Assembly (NCBI GenBank): GCA_963931085.1
Contig: OZ006973.1
Location: forward strand, 1,240,001-1,304,000
Length of the DNA: 64,000 nt
From: UMGS1994 sp944386155
GTDB lineage: Bacteria; Bacillota; Clostridia; TANB77; CAG-508
Direction: 5' to 3'
Shown: piece by piece, positions 1-8,344 of the stretch
Numbering within the stretch: position 1 is the stretch's first letter
How the letters are laid out: each line of letters starts with the position of its first letter
Notes under the pieces: generated by a model
Told to the model about the DNA's origin: nothing
Database searches by the model: none
Seen by the model: the letters and a program-made list of their open reading frames with translations, nothing else
Translations under genes and position numbers: made by a program

Positions 1-223
1 ATACTCTTGTTCCTTTTTCTTTTAAATTTAGCATATGATATAATGTGCTAAACAAATAAAGCAAAAGAAGAGCTACTCCGAAAATAGTAAAACTAACAAT
101 ATCCCATGCTTTTTCATTACTATACAAAGCTGCAAAAACTATTAACAAAACTAAACCCGCTAATGATAATGCAGCCCCTATCAAATGAGTAATTCCACTT
201 ACTGGATCTTTAATTCTAGCCAT
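1..223 (-). CDS. Hemolysin III / YqfA-like PAQR membrane protein (N-terminal part, runs off window)
   Basis: Reading the minus strand from the ATG at 221-223 gives 74 codons open to the window edge. The product starts MARIKDPVSGITHLIGA and continues with two hydrophobic segments separated by a short loop (YSNEKAWD) and an STLYHM motif. The D-P-x-S-x-x-T-H-x-x-G start and the S-x-x-Y-H motif are hallmarks of the bacterial hemolysin III (PAQR-like, seven-helix) family, whose biochemical role is not settled. A strong AAGGAGG site precedes the start. The rest of the roughly 210-residue family length lies outside the window. Confidence 0.85.
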   Translation of the reverse strand, partial: MARIKDPVSGITHLIGAALSLAGLVLLIVFAALYSNEKAWDIVSFTIFGVALLLLYLFSTLYHMLNLKEKGTRV

Positions 224-291
224 ATTCATCCTCCTTATCTAGTATTCAATACTAGATTATCACGTATTAATTATTCTGTCAATATATTTAA

Positions 292-798
292 TTATAATCT
301 GTCATCAAAATATTTACTAATAGATTCTAACTCATTAAAATCAATTTGTCTTAACACATCATATGCAACTATTGCAACTGAATTAGACAAATTAAGTGAT
401 CTTAAAGTTTCTCTCATAGGAATTCTAATTGTTTTATCTATATATTTTAAAAGTAAATCTTCTGGTAAACCTTTTGTTTCCTTACCAAATAATAAAAATA
501 CTTCTTTAGATTTTTTAACATCTATATCTGAATATACATGTTTTCCTTTTGTTGTTACAAAAAACATATCGTTTTCTTCTGGTTTATATTTATTTAAGAA
601 ATCATTTAAAGATTCATGAACTTCTATTTCTACTTTATCCCAATAATCAAGTCCTGCTCTTTTTACACTTTTTTCAGATATATCAAAACCCAAAGGCTTT
701 ACTAAATGTAATTTGGCACCAATCGCAGCACAAGTTCTTGCAATATTTCCTGTATTTTGTGGTATTTCTGGTTCAACTAATACTATATCTAATTTCAT
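292..798 (-). CDS. trmL: tRNA (cytidine(34)-2'-O)-methyltransferase TrmL
   Basis: The 168-residue product has the full length and start of the small SPOUT methyltransferase TrmL/YibK (MKLDIVLVEPEIPQNTGNIAR), which 2'-O-methylates the wobble base of tRNA-Leu using SAM. The N-terminal PQNTGN motif, the GLDYWD segment near residue 50, the LLFGKETKGLP segment near residue 103 and the IPMRETLRSLNLSNSVAI SAM-knot motif at about residues 126-143 are all visible. It lies between a terminator upstream and hemolysin III downstream, 68 bases away. Confidence 0.95.
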   Translation of the reverse strand: MKLDIVLVEPEIPQNTGNIARTCAAIGAKLHLVKPLGFDISEKSVKRAGLDYWDKVEIEVHESLNDFLNKYKPEENDMFFVTTKGKHVYSDIDVKKSKEVFLLFGKETKGLPEDLLLKYIDKTIRIPMRETLRSLNLSNSVAIVAYDVLRQIDFNELESISKYFDDRL

Positions 799-862
799 TT
801 TTGTCCTCCTTTAAAATTTGTAACTACACATAAATATACATCCATGAATAAAAAAATTCAAG

Positions 863-908
863 ACAAAAAAATAATCAATACACTTATTTAATTAGTATAT
901 TGATTATT
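863..908 (-). terminator. Rho-independent terminator after the M-box/GNAT unit
   Basis: On the minus strand a roughly 15-bp stem (arms at 894-908 and 870-884, one mismatch) with a 9-base AT loop is followed by a run of T. It follows the GNAT stop at 925 and separates the M-box transcript from trmL. Confidence 0.7.
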
Positions 909-924
909 ACATCTTTTATTATAT

Positions 925-1383
925 TTATGCTAAACATTTTCTAAAATATCTCTCCTCTACATCCTCTGTTTCATTTTCTAAAACAAATAGATTTTTTTGA
1001 TAAAATCCTATAGCTCTTCCCATTCTTTCATATGTTCCAAGTACTAAATATTTAAATCCATTATCTTCTGCAAATCTTTCTAAAGTGTTTAATAACTCTT
1101 GAGCTATACCACAACCTCTATATTCTTTTTTTACATACATTCTTTTAACTTCTAAAGTTTCATCATTAACAATTCTTCCTCCGATTGTTCCTAATAAATT
1201 ACCATCTTCGTCTATTGCTATTAAAAAACTTCCACCTTCTTTGATGTATTTATATAAATCTTCATTTAGAATTTCATCTTCTCCTATTGTAATTTCAAAT
1301 TCATCTTTATATATGCTACTTATTAAATTTCTAATATCATATTTGTATTCGTTTTTATATTCTATAATTTTATAATTCATCAT
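925..1383 (-). CDS. GNAT-family N-acetyltransferase
   Basis: The 152-residue protein is a single GNAT domain: a substrate-side half (residues 1-70), then the acetyl-CoA motif A at about residues 78-96 with V-K-R-M-Y-V followed by E-Y-R-G-C-G-I-A (the Q/R-x-x-G-x-G/A loop), then a motif B region ending A-I-G-F-Y-Q-K. The substrate is not predictable. An AGGGAGGT site lies five bases before ATGATG. It is the only full-length gene between the M-box riboswitch at about 1.7 kb and the terminator at 863-908, so it is a candidate Mg2+-responsive gene, which is unusual for this family. Confidence 0.85.
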   Translation of the reverse strand: MMNYKIIEYKNEYKYDIRNLISSIYKDEFEITIGEDEILNEDLYKYIKEGGSFLIAIDEDGNLLGTIGGRIVNDETLEVKRMYVKKEYRGCGIAQELLNTLERFAEDNGFKYLVLGTYERMGRAIGFYQKNLFVLENETEDVEERYFRKCLA

Positions 1384-1431
1384 TTTTTACCTCCCTATAT
1401 ATTTTTTAGGTGGCAAAAAGACAGTATTATC

Positions 1432-1551
1432 CTAGCAAAAATAATGGACAGCACAAATATTGCTTTTCCACAAGCCAAACAATACATATTCTATTTTGCC
1501 AAAGTTTGTCGAGTTTGCGTCTACGCACTTACTACCATCCGTACTATCCAT
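1432..1551 (-). CDS. Possible 39-residue small protein or leader peptide behind the M-box
   Basis: ATG at 1549-1551 opens 39 codons ending in TAG at 1432-1434 and is preceded by a good GAAAAGAGGTGAG ribosome binding site. The product begins MDSTDGSKCVDAN, has three cysteines (9, 33, 39), and has no membrane helix or family I recognise. It lies just after the M-box terminator and 48 bases before the GNAT gene. Against a coding role, the start and end of the ORF fall in the two arms of a 13-bp inverted repeat, so the segment may be a structured RNA whose reading frame is incidental. Confidence 0.4.
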   Translation of the reverse strand: MDSTDGSKCVDANSTNFGKIEYVLFGLWKSNICAVHYFC

Positions 1552-1556
1552 TATTT
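1439..1556. repeat. 13-bp inverted repeat framing the small ORF
   Basis: The arms AAATAATGGACAG (1439-1451) and CTATCCATTATTT (1544-1556) are complementary except for one position that becomes a G-U pair in minus-strand RNA. The enclosed 92 bases contain smaller hairpins (TGCG-TAGA-CGCA and GCTT-GTGGA-AAGC on the minus strand). The left arm in RNA covers the ATG of the 39-codon ORF. It could be a long-range RNA stem that hides the start codon, or the ends of a small mobile-element remnant. Confidence 0.55.
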
Positions 1557-1586
1557 CTCACCTCTTTTCTAAAATTATTTTAAATA

Positions 1587-1616
1587 CAAAAAGTGCACAG
1601 TCAAACGCTGTGCACT
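1587..1616 (-). terminator. Expression-platform terminator of the M-box riboswitch
   Basis: A perfect 9-bp stem (AGTGCACAG at 1592-1600 and CTGTGCACT at 1608-1616) with a 7-base loop is followed on the minus strand by a T run. It lies directly 3' of the M-box aptamer and before the downstream genes, as expected for Mg2+-dependent transcription termination. Confidence 0.9.
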
Positions 1617-1640
1617 ATTAAAACACTCATGTATAAATAA

Positions 1641-1790
1641 CAACCAACGTTTGAGCTTTAGCATTATAGGGCGTGTTCATTGTATTAATCAATACCTTAG
1701 AGTCGATATTGACTGCTATCCAGCTTATAATGTCTCCATTACTTCGCGGCAACAACCCATATCCCTATAGTAGCCTTACCTACCGATTTT
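1641..1790 (-). promoter_or_regulatory. M-box (ykoK-type) magnesium riboswitch aptamer
   Basis: The minus-strand RNA contains, in order, the conserved M-box blocks GGUAAGGCU (near 1780), GAUAUGGGUUGUUGCC, GCUGGAU, UCUAAGGU and, at the 3' end, AUGCUAAAGCUC (near 1650-1662). These match the M-box class that folds on binding Mg2+. A sigma-A promoter lies just upstream and a perfect terminator just downstream, so the unit is complete: high Mg2+ should terminate and low Mg2+ should allow read-through into the 39-codon ORF and the GNAT gene. Confidence 0.85.
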
Positions 1791-1814
1791 TATTATTTTA
1801 TTCATTGCTAATAA

Positions 1815-1843
1815 ATATTAGCACAATATTTTTGATATGTCAA
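1815..1843 (-). promoter_or_regulatory. Sigma-A promoter of the M-box transcript
   Basis: On the minus strand a perfect TTGACA (1838-1843) and a TAATAT -10 (1815-1820) are separated by exactly 17 bases. Transcription would start near 1808, about 20 bases before the riboswitch aptamer. Confidence 0.85.
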
Positions 1844-1984
1844 TATATTTTACTGATTTTTTTAATATTTTAAGTAATATTTTATTAAAGATATGTATAT
1901 CTCATTTTTTCTCTCTTAATCTCTTGTTTTTTCGTTTATTCTATATGATATATTAAAATAATATTTTAATATATCAAAATAATA

Positions 1985-2014
1985 TTAAAAGGCAAGTAAT
2001 AAATACTTGCCTTT
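1985..2014 (-). terminator. Terminator of the 2.0-4.8 kb gene pair
   Basis: An 11-bp perfect stem (AAAGGCAAGTA at 1988-1998, TACTTGCCTTT at 2004-2014) ends in a short T run on the minus strand, right after the stop at 2039. Confidence 0.8.
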
Positions 2015-2038
2015 AGTATTTAAATATCTATCAATTAT

Positions 2039-2374
2039 TTATGCTAATTTAGATTTTATAGATATAATTCTATTTTTATATTTTTGTATTGATTTTTTAG
2101 TTTTCTCAATTTGACTTTCATATAAATTACTTAATAAATTATAATCTTCTTCTGATAAATCTTCTTCTTTAATCAATCCAGCTTTAAAATCTTTCTGCAG
2201 TTTTAAGCTTCTTTTCTCTTCTTCATTAGCTACAACTATTTTATCTTCAAAATGGATATTTCTTTGTGTTTTTATATTATTTATAGGTTCTACATATTCT
2301 TTTGGAGCTTCAATGTACTGCTTTCTATTTATTCCGAATACATTTCTAAAAAAACTCTTTATATTCTCTATCAT
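2039..2374 (-). CDS. Hypothetical protein, 111 residues, basic coiled-coil C-terminus
   Basis: No family recognised. The N-terminus (MIENIKSFFRNVFGI) looks like an amphipathic helix, the middle is charged and flexible, and residues 70-111 form a heptad-like helix rich in E, K and I. The gene starts 8 bases after the stop of the 803-residue gene and shares its terminator, so the two are probably one operon. The I-K-S-F-F motif also occurs at the C-terminus of the protein encoded at 45810-46865, which may reflect a shared membrane-surface helix. Confidence 0.6.
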   Translation of the reverse strand: MIENIKSFFRNVFGINRKQYIEAPKEYVEPINNIKTQRNIHFEDKIVVANEEEKRSLKLQKDFKAGLIKEEDLSEEDYNLLSNLYESQIEKTKKSIQKYKNRIISIKSKLA

Positions 2375-2382
2375 TTTTCCTC

Positions 2383-4794
2383 CTACAATTCCTGGTCGTT
2401 TTTATTTGGTAATTGCTTTTCATACTGTTCACACAACTCTCTAGCTTGTCGTTCTTTATCCTGTAAGTCTGTTAATTCATCATCTAGTTCTCTAATACTT
2501 TTTTTACCCATTCTAGTTGTTCTTTCTTCACATAAATTTCCTTTAGCTGGATTATTATCAATCATTTTATCTATTTCTTCTTTTTGTTCTTGAATTCTTT
2601 CTTCTCTTTGTGCTCTTAATTGTTTGACTTCTTCCTCTGTAAATCTATATTTAGCAGGAACTTTATTTCTATCAAAATAAGCTCCTCCAATAACCGCCTT
2701 TTCGCCACCTACTAAAGCTAATTCTTCGTTGATAAACTCTACCATTTTTGCATCTCTATTTTTTACAGCCTCTGCAAATTTTCTACCATCTTCACCATAT
2801 AAATATCTATATGCTTCCCAAATCTGATCCCCTCTAATATTCATATCATCTAAGCTTAGTAAAAGCAAAACACCTTCCTCGTCAGACTTCATAAGTTCAG
2901 TTAAACCAATCATTGCACCAGGCACATCTTCTGACATTTTATAAATAATATCATCTATAGAATCATTTACATCTATTTTCTTTCTAGCAGTTGGATCATC
3001 TGGTAGAGTTTCTTCAGCATACATTTCAAAAGAAAACGCTTCTCTTACTGCTTTTCCTTCATCTTCTATACTCTTAACTGATGGTATAGTCAGATCAATA
3101 TTATTTTCCTCCGCATATTTTACTAATCCCTCTCTAATACTTTTATCATCATAATTAAAGTCGTTACTTGCAATTCTACTATCTAAAACATCTAAGTTTC
3201 TTCGTAATGCTTCTGGAGTTGAGTATATTACAACAGAAGTATATCCTGAAAAATCTCCTAAATATATAAAATCATCTTTAACATATAATTGCTCATCTGC
3301 AAAAGGATGTCCCATCTCTTTTAATTCTTCTTTGAACAATTTACTCATATTCATTACTTGTGCTTCAGTTACAATTTCAGCCCAATTATCTTCAAGTTTT
3401 GTTAAAATTCTTCTTTTCATTTCTTCTGGATCTTCACAAATCTCTCCATATTGTTTCATTATTGCATCTGCTATCATTTCGGTTTTCTCATGGTCTATCT
3501 CTACTTTTGGAATTGAAATATCTTCTCCAGTAATTCCATTTTCTTGCATATATCTTCTATATGCTTGCTTTTTAGCTGTAATTTTTTCTATTTCAAAACA
3601 TTTTTCTTTAAAAGCATTAGTATTATGTAATCTTCTTACTTCTTGCATTATTCTTTGATATTCTGCTCTAACAAATTCTGGTGTTCCATAAGCTATATCT
3701 GGTCTAAATTCATCTGGACGAGTTATACTGTCCTCATCTATTTTCAAACGTAAACTATCAATAATTTTACTTTCTCCTATAATTTTTTTAACAGAGTTCA
3801 AATCTCCAAAATTATACCAGTTTAAATTCATTATTTTAGAATAATTTTTTATTATATCGTCTTGAAATACTTGTGTATAATCACCTTGTTTTGCATTATT
3901 ATTTACAACTCTATTTATATATCTAGCTAAACTTTCTACTTTTGCCATATCAATTTCTATTGGTTCTAATACATCTGAATTTGTAATCTCAATACCATTT
4001 TCTTCTGCATAAGATATATAAGTGCTTTTTAATTTTCTAACTCTATCTAAATAGATATCTCTATTATCTTCACTCTGCTTCTTATATAATGCCCTACTAT
4101 ATAAATCAAATATTCTTTTATTTATTCCATCTGGTGTGGCATAGAATATATTAATTTTTCCCCTCATTAAATCTTCTTCTGCTACTAAACCATCTTGTAC
4201 TGTAATTGTATATCCAAAACCATTAAATTTTTCATAGTCTAATCCATGTAGCATTGCCATTCTAGCTAAATCACCATAGTGGTCATGAAAAAGTTCGTCA
4301 TCATCTGGTATTTCTACTATTTCTGAAAGAAAGCTATTAGGTACTGCAGAAAACAAATCAGAATAATGTTCTGTAAAATATTGTCTTAATTCTTTTTCAA
4401 ATGCTGTTGTATCTATTTTTTCTAATGTTTCATTTTCACCTAAAGTTATAGATCGTAATACACCTTTATTTCTATCTCTTGTATTTGGTGCTTTTGCCCT
4501 TTTAACATATATTGAAACTAAAGCATTAATTATATTTTCATCTACTTCTGGATTCACTATATCTTTTATTCCTAAACTTTCTCTGTCATCACTTGATATT
4601 TCTGATAAGCTTCTAATACTTCTTAATATTTGTTCTATTTTCTTTATATTTTCAGTTAATTCACTTATTCTAATTTGTTTTTCACTCTCTGATAAATCTG
4701 ATTTTTGTATATCAGCATATTGTAGTGCAAAGTCTCTATAAAGTTGTTGTATAGCATCTTCTACTTCCTTTTTTTCTACATTATAACTACTCAT
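2383..4794 (-). CDS. Large hypothetical protein with a triplicated internal module, 803 residues
   Basis: No family recognised. The sequence is soluble, acidic, without signal peptide or membrane helix, and begins with a coiled coil (residues 5-65). A module is repeated three times at about residues 212-295, 366-446 and 519-590: each copy has a Y-x-TP-(D/E) motif followed by an arginine-rich helix, then Y-x-x-Y-x-x-EN-(G/N)-I, a short I-x-(I/N)-P-x-V strand and an acidic IE(I)D segment. The C-terminal 100 residues are again charged coiled coil. It precedes the 111-residue gene by 8 bases. Confidence 0.75.
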   Translation of the reverse strand: MSSYNVEKKEVEDAIQQLYRDFALQYADIQKSDLSESEKQIRISELTENIKKIEQILRSIRSLSEISSDDRESLGIKDIVNPEVDENIINALVSIYVKRAKAPNTRDRNKGVLRSITLGENETLEKIDTTAFEKELRQYFTEHYSDLFSAVPNSFLSEIVEIPDDDELFHDHYGDLARMAMLHGLDYEKFNGFGYTITVQDGLVAEEDLMRGKINIFYATPDGINKRIFDLYSRALYKKQSEDNRDIYLDRVRKLKSTYISYAEENGIEITNSDVLEPIEIDMAKVESLARYINRVVNNNAKQGDYTQVFQDDIIKNYSKIMNLNWYNFGDLNSVKKIIGESKIIDSLRLKIDEDSITRPDEFRPDIAYGTPEFVRAEYQRIMQEVRRLHNTNAFKEKCFEIEKITAKKQAYRRYMQENGITGEDISIPKVEIDHEKTEMIADAIMKQYGEICEDPEEMKRRILTKLEDNWAEIVTEAQVMNMSKLFKEELKEMGHPFADEQLYVKDDFIYLGDFSGYTSVVIYSTPEALRRNLDVLDSRIASNDFNYDDKSIREGLVKYAEENNIDLTIPSVKSIEDEGKAVREAFSFEMYAEETLPDDPTARKKIDVNDSIDDIIYKMSEDVPGAMIGLTELMKSDEEGVLLLLSLDDMNIRGDQIWEAYRYLYGEDGRKFAEAVKNRDAKMVEFINEELALVGGEKAVIGGAYFDRNKVPAKYRFTEEEVKQLRAQREERIQEQKEEIDKMIDNNPAKGNLCEERTTRMGKKSIRELDDELTDLQDKERQARELCEQYEKQLPNKNDQEL

Positions 4795-4987
4795 TACATA
4801 AACTCTCCTTTTTATTTTTTTATATCATATAATTTTCCTTTTCACAACAATTATAACAAGTAAGCAATTTTTGTTATAAAAAAATAATGTTTTCGTAATA
4901 TTTTTGTAATGCTTGTTTTTTCAAAATTCTTCTTTATATACTTGTTACTTTTGGAATATCTTTTAAAGTATAAAAATAAAAATTCAA

Positions 4988-6115
4988 TTATAGATTTACA
5001 TCATTAATTACTTTATTTATTTTTTCTGTAATTTCCACAACAAAATCTAAAATTATATAATATGTATATATAAGTTCTTTATCCATAGAATTTCCAAATA
5101 TTTGTGGTTCAAACATGTTAGATACAAAAAATCTTAGATAAATTTTATTATTCATTAGTACAATTTCAAAATCTATATCATATTTATTTTTAAAACTTAT
5201 TAAACTTTCCATTACATCTGCAGTTAATATTTGCATAGCTAAAATCTTATTTTCTGAAAGAACATCAAAACTTTTTTCAAACTCCTCACTATCCATATTT
5301 ATACTTAACTTTTTATTCTTTATAAAATTGTTTCTTGATATTTTTACATATCCATTTATATTTTTATTCCCCTTAGCAACTGCAAATATTCCCTCGAATA
5401 TTTGCTCTACATTTCTACTTCTCCCGCTTCCAGTAACATTCTTTACATCAATATCTACCATTTTTATAAATACATTATCTGTTAATTTTCCTTCTATATA
5501 ATCTGTACAATTATATCTATTAAAACAATGTGTTTCTATTTTTGACTTTATAAACTCTCTTTGAAGAAAATCGCCTTCTTCTTCCAAAAGTTTATACTTC
5601 AAATTATTATTTACTAATTTAACAAAACTAGATATGATTTCTTTTTTATATTTTTCCTTATACTTTCTTTTACTTCTTAAACAGATAAAACTATATATAG
5701 AGATTAATAACAAAATAAAACCAATAAGCACTATTCCCAGACTTTTATAGCCTTCTCCCACAAGACAACATATAAATCCGGATAACAATAATACTATTTT
5801 TATAATCTCTTCCCTTTTAGCTTTCTTTCTTAGTTCTTCTAAACTTTTAATATGACTTTCATATAATTTGTCATATATCTTATTAAATTTATCAGTATTT
5901 TCATTTTTTATTAATATTTTTTCTTTATTTATTTTTTTATTGTTTCCTTTAGAAATACTAATTATAGTTAATATAAGTAATGTAGGAGTTAAAATAAATG
6001 CAATCAAAGATATAATAATTGCTAAAGTATTTAAAGAAATATATGAACTAAAAATTGCCAATAAAATTACCAAAAGTATAATTATTATACATATAACATA
6101 AATTAAATTTTTCAT
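4988..6115 (-). CDS. Membrane protein with DUF3137-like cytosolic domain, 375 residues
   Basis: Two hydrophobic helices lie at residues 1-55 and another pair at about residues 105-150, with a charged linker containing coiled coil between them. The C-terminal 200 residues resemble the DUF3137 group (a D-I-D-V-x-x-V-T-G-S-G-R-S segment followed by F-E-G-I-F-A-V-A-K), a family of unknown function often paired with LemA proteins. No LemA gene is seen here. The gene stands alone, with 190-base AT-rich gaps on both sides. The family call is from memory of motif layout and is tentative. Confidence 0.6.
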   Translation of the reverse strand: MKNLIYVICIIIILLVILLAIFSSYISLNTLAIIISLIAFILTPTLLILTIISISKGNNKKINKEKILIKNENTDKFNKIYDKLYESHIKSLEELRKKAKREEIIKIVLLLSGFICCLVGEGYKSLGIVLIGFILLLISIYSFICLRSKRKYKEKYKKEIISSFVKLVNNNLKYKLLEEEGDFLQREFIKSKIETHCFNRYNCTDYIEGKLTDNVFIKMVDIDVKNVTGSGRSRNVEQIFEGIFAVAKGNKNINGYVKISRNNFIKNKKLSINMDSEEFEKSFDVLSENKILAMQILTADVMESLISFKNKYDIDFEIVLMNNKIYLRFFVSNMFEPQIFGNSMDKELIYTYYIILDFVVEITEKINKVINDVNL

Positions 6116-6245
6116 CTGTTCTCCTTTTATTTTTTATATTTATATCTTATCTCTTTAATAATATTAAAATTATATATTAAATTTAACATATAAGAAAATT
6201 TTTAACAATATTAAAGCTTAATGTATAATAATTTATTATAAGCAA

Positions 6246-6276
6246 AAAGCAAGGAAAATAATTCCCTGCTTTTAAC
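6246..6276 (-). terminator. Terminator of the transglutaminase-like gene
   Basis: An 11-bp stem with one mismatch (6246-6256 with 6262-6272) precedes the run of T on the minus strand just after the stop at 6295. Confidence 0.7.
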
Positions 6277-6294
6277 TTAAAAATATCTTAATTA

Positions 6295-7920
6295 TTAATC
6301 TAAAGATGGGCCATCTGCACTTTTTTTGCATGAAGGCCTAATTGTTCCTCCTCCATTTGGATTAAATGGACGTGCTTTTTTCTTCATTTCTTCTATTATA
6401 TTTTTAGATTTATCATATAATCTTCTCTCTTTTCCATTGTCTGCCACATTTAAATCAGAAAAACTTACATTAAAGAAATCTTCAGGTTCATTTTCTGGAT
6501 AAGAACCATCTTTACTATGTATCGCAGCAGAAATATCTATAAATTTTACTTCTCCATTATCTAAGATAGCATTCCATGCGTGACCAACTTCTACTCCATC
6601 AGATAATATAGATCCTGTTATAAATTCACATGGCAGATTAAATTCGTCACACACGTCTTTAAAAGCTGCTGCAAAGTCTCTACAAACTCCGTATTTCGTT
6701 GCAAATAAATCTCCTAATCTATAATCTTTTCTGCTTTTTATTTTCTCTGCACTTTCATAACATTTTCTTGCATTTTCAATTAATGTTATTAATTCGTTAT
6801 TAGGATTATTCTCTTTTTGTAACTCTTCTAAAAGTCTATTACATTTTTCTAACTCACTAAGTTTAACATACCCATCTATTTGTGATGTAATTGGAATTAG
6901 ATGATTTCTATATTTAAGTGAAATTTCTTTAAAGTACCCATAACCTTTTGCTGAATCTAATGTTGAATAATCATAATTAAACCTTTCTACAAAGAAATCA
7001 AATATAGCTTTATATTTTTCTTTCTCCGACATATCTTCCGAAATACTCTTACGCAAGTATGAAATAACATAGTCTTTAGCCATTTTTCTATTCATATCAA
7101 TAATCTCTTGTTTTTCTTCAGCTGTAATTATAGCTTGTCCTGTCATAGGTTGGAATATCATTTTTTTATTTTGATTATAATATAACATTCTAATTAATTC
7201 ATGAATTCTTGATTTATCTAATTCATTAAATTCAGAAGTATATCTTATTATATCGTCTATAGAATATCTTTTCTTTTGGCCTTCTAGTCTTTCACAAATA
7301 TTAGAAAAATATTCTGATACTTCTTCTACTTCTGTATTTTCATCTACTGGATATCTAAGTATTATACTTCTTCTAGTATATGGAGTAGTATAAACAAAAT
7401 TACTTCTTCTAAAAAACTCTTTATCCATTTTATCATCTGGACTTTTAGTTAAAGCTTCATATGTACTTATTCTATCAATACTCCAAGCACGTCCAGGCAT
7501 TTCTATTTGATGAATTGCATAAATAACTCTTTTATCTCCTTTATAAGAATCAAAACTACTTATACCATATGTATATTCTGGCCTTTTATCATCCTCGTTT
7601 AATTCATCATATAAATCATTCATTATTGCTTTATTTTCATCAGAAAGAGAATCATAATCTAACATTATATATGCATATCCATTTCCAAATGAAAAAATAA
7701 CAGAATCAAAATCAGAATTTGTTAAATACATATCTTCACCATTTTCGTCTTGCCAGCTAACATTTATCTCATTAGCACTTGACATCACAGTAATTATATT
7801 TTTCCTATATAACTGTTTTACTGGCTTTCTTACAGGAGTTTCTATTAACTCTGAAATATCACTTTCCATATCAATTATTTTAAAATTAGATTTATCTCTT
7901 TTTACATCTTTAACTTTCAT
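6295..7920 (-). CDS. Transglutaminase-like superfamily protein
   Basis: The product (541 residues from the ATG at 7918-7920, chosen because AAAGG lies ten bases upstream; a longer frame to 7986 lacks a site) ends with a transglutaminase/cysteine-peptidase fold. The triad is visible as Cys413 in YGVCRDFA, His447 in GHAWN and Asp462 in FIDIS. The first 300 residues are not recognised. There is no signal peptide, so it likely acts in the cytosol, as a peptidase or crosslinking enzyme. The last 25 residues are rich in G, P and S. Confidence 0.75.
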   Translation of the reverse strand: MKVKDVKRDKSNFKIIDMESDISELIETPVRKPVKQLYRKNIITVMSSANEINVSWQDENGEDMYLTNSDFDSVIFSFGNGYAYIMLDYDSLSDENKAIMNDLYDELNEDDKRPEYTYGISSFDSYKGDKRVIYAIHQIEMPGRAWSIDRISTYEALTKSPDDKMDKEFFRRSNFVYTTPYTRRSIILRYPVDENTEVEEVSEYFSNICERLEGQKKRYSIDDIIRYTSEFNELDKSRIHELIRMLYYNQNKKMIFQPMTGQAIITAEEKQEIIDMNRKMAKDYVISYLRKSISEDMSEKEKYKAIFDFFVERFNYDYSTLDSAKGYGYFKEISLKYRNHLIPITSQIDGYVKLSELEKCNRLLEELQKENNPNNELITLIENARKCYESAEKIKSRKDYRLGDLFATKYGVCRDFAAAFKDVCDEFNLPCEFITGSILSDGVEVGHAWNAILDNGEVKFIDISAAIHSKDGSYPENEPEDFFNVSFSDLNVADNGKERRLYDKSKNIIEEMKKKARPFNPNGGGTIRPSCKKSADGPSLD

Positions 7921-8118
7921 AATTATTAACCTTTCATTTATATTATTATTTATTATCTTAATTTTTATATAAAAGTCATTATCCATAATAAATAATAAAA
8001 GCTAAACACTTTTATTATACAATAGTTTACATAAATTATCAAGAATTCATAATTTATTCCTTTAATTATCTTATTTAAAAACAAAAAAATACAGACTAGA
8101 ATTAATCTAATCTGTATT

Positions 8119-8208
8119 TGGTGCAGATGGCCGGAATCGAACCGGCACGGGAGGTTAAGTCCCGCAGGATTTTAAGTCCTGTGCGTCTGCCAGTTCCGCC
8201 ACATCTGC
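8119..8208 (-). tRNA. tRNA-Leu (anticodon UAA)
   Basis: The minus strand folds into a class II tRNA: acceptor GCAGATG pairs with CATCTGC, the anticodon stem CAGGA/TCCTG carries loop anticodon TAA, a long variable arm follows, and the T-loop has GGTTCGATTCC. The discriminator A at 8122 is followed by an encoded CCA (8119-8121). Confidence 0.97.
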
Positions 8209-8311
8209 ATTTAAACTGGCACGTCAGTAACTAGCTGACAAGAGTTATTATACATTTGTATTATTTTTTTGTCAATACCTTTTTTATATTTTTTTATTTT
8301 TTTACAAAAAG

Positions 8312-8340
8312 AAAAAGGGTACTTATAAAGCACCCTTTAA
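8312..8340 (-). terminator. Terminator after spoVG
   Basis: The minus strand has AAAGGGT-x-CTT paired with AAG-x-ACCCTTT around a short loop, followed by T-rich sequence, right after the spoVG stop. It separates spoVG from the downstream tRNA-Leu. Confidence 0.75.
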
Positions 8341-8344
8341 TCTA

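Noticed and set aside
1552..2038. T-box, tmRNA or 6S RNA in the gap
   Set aside because: No T-box AGGGTGG motif, tmRNA ends or 6S bubble is present; the conserved blocks match the M-box instead.
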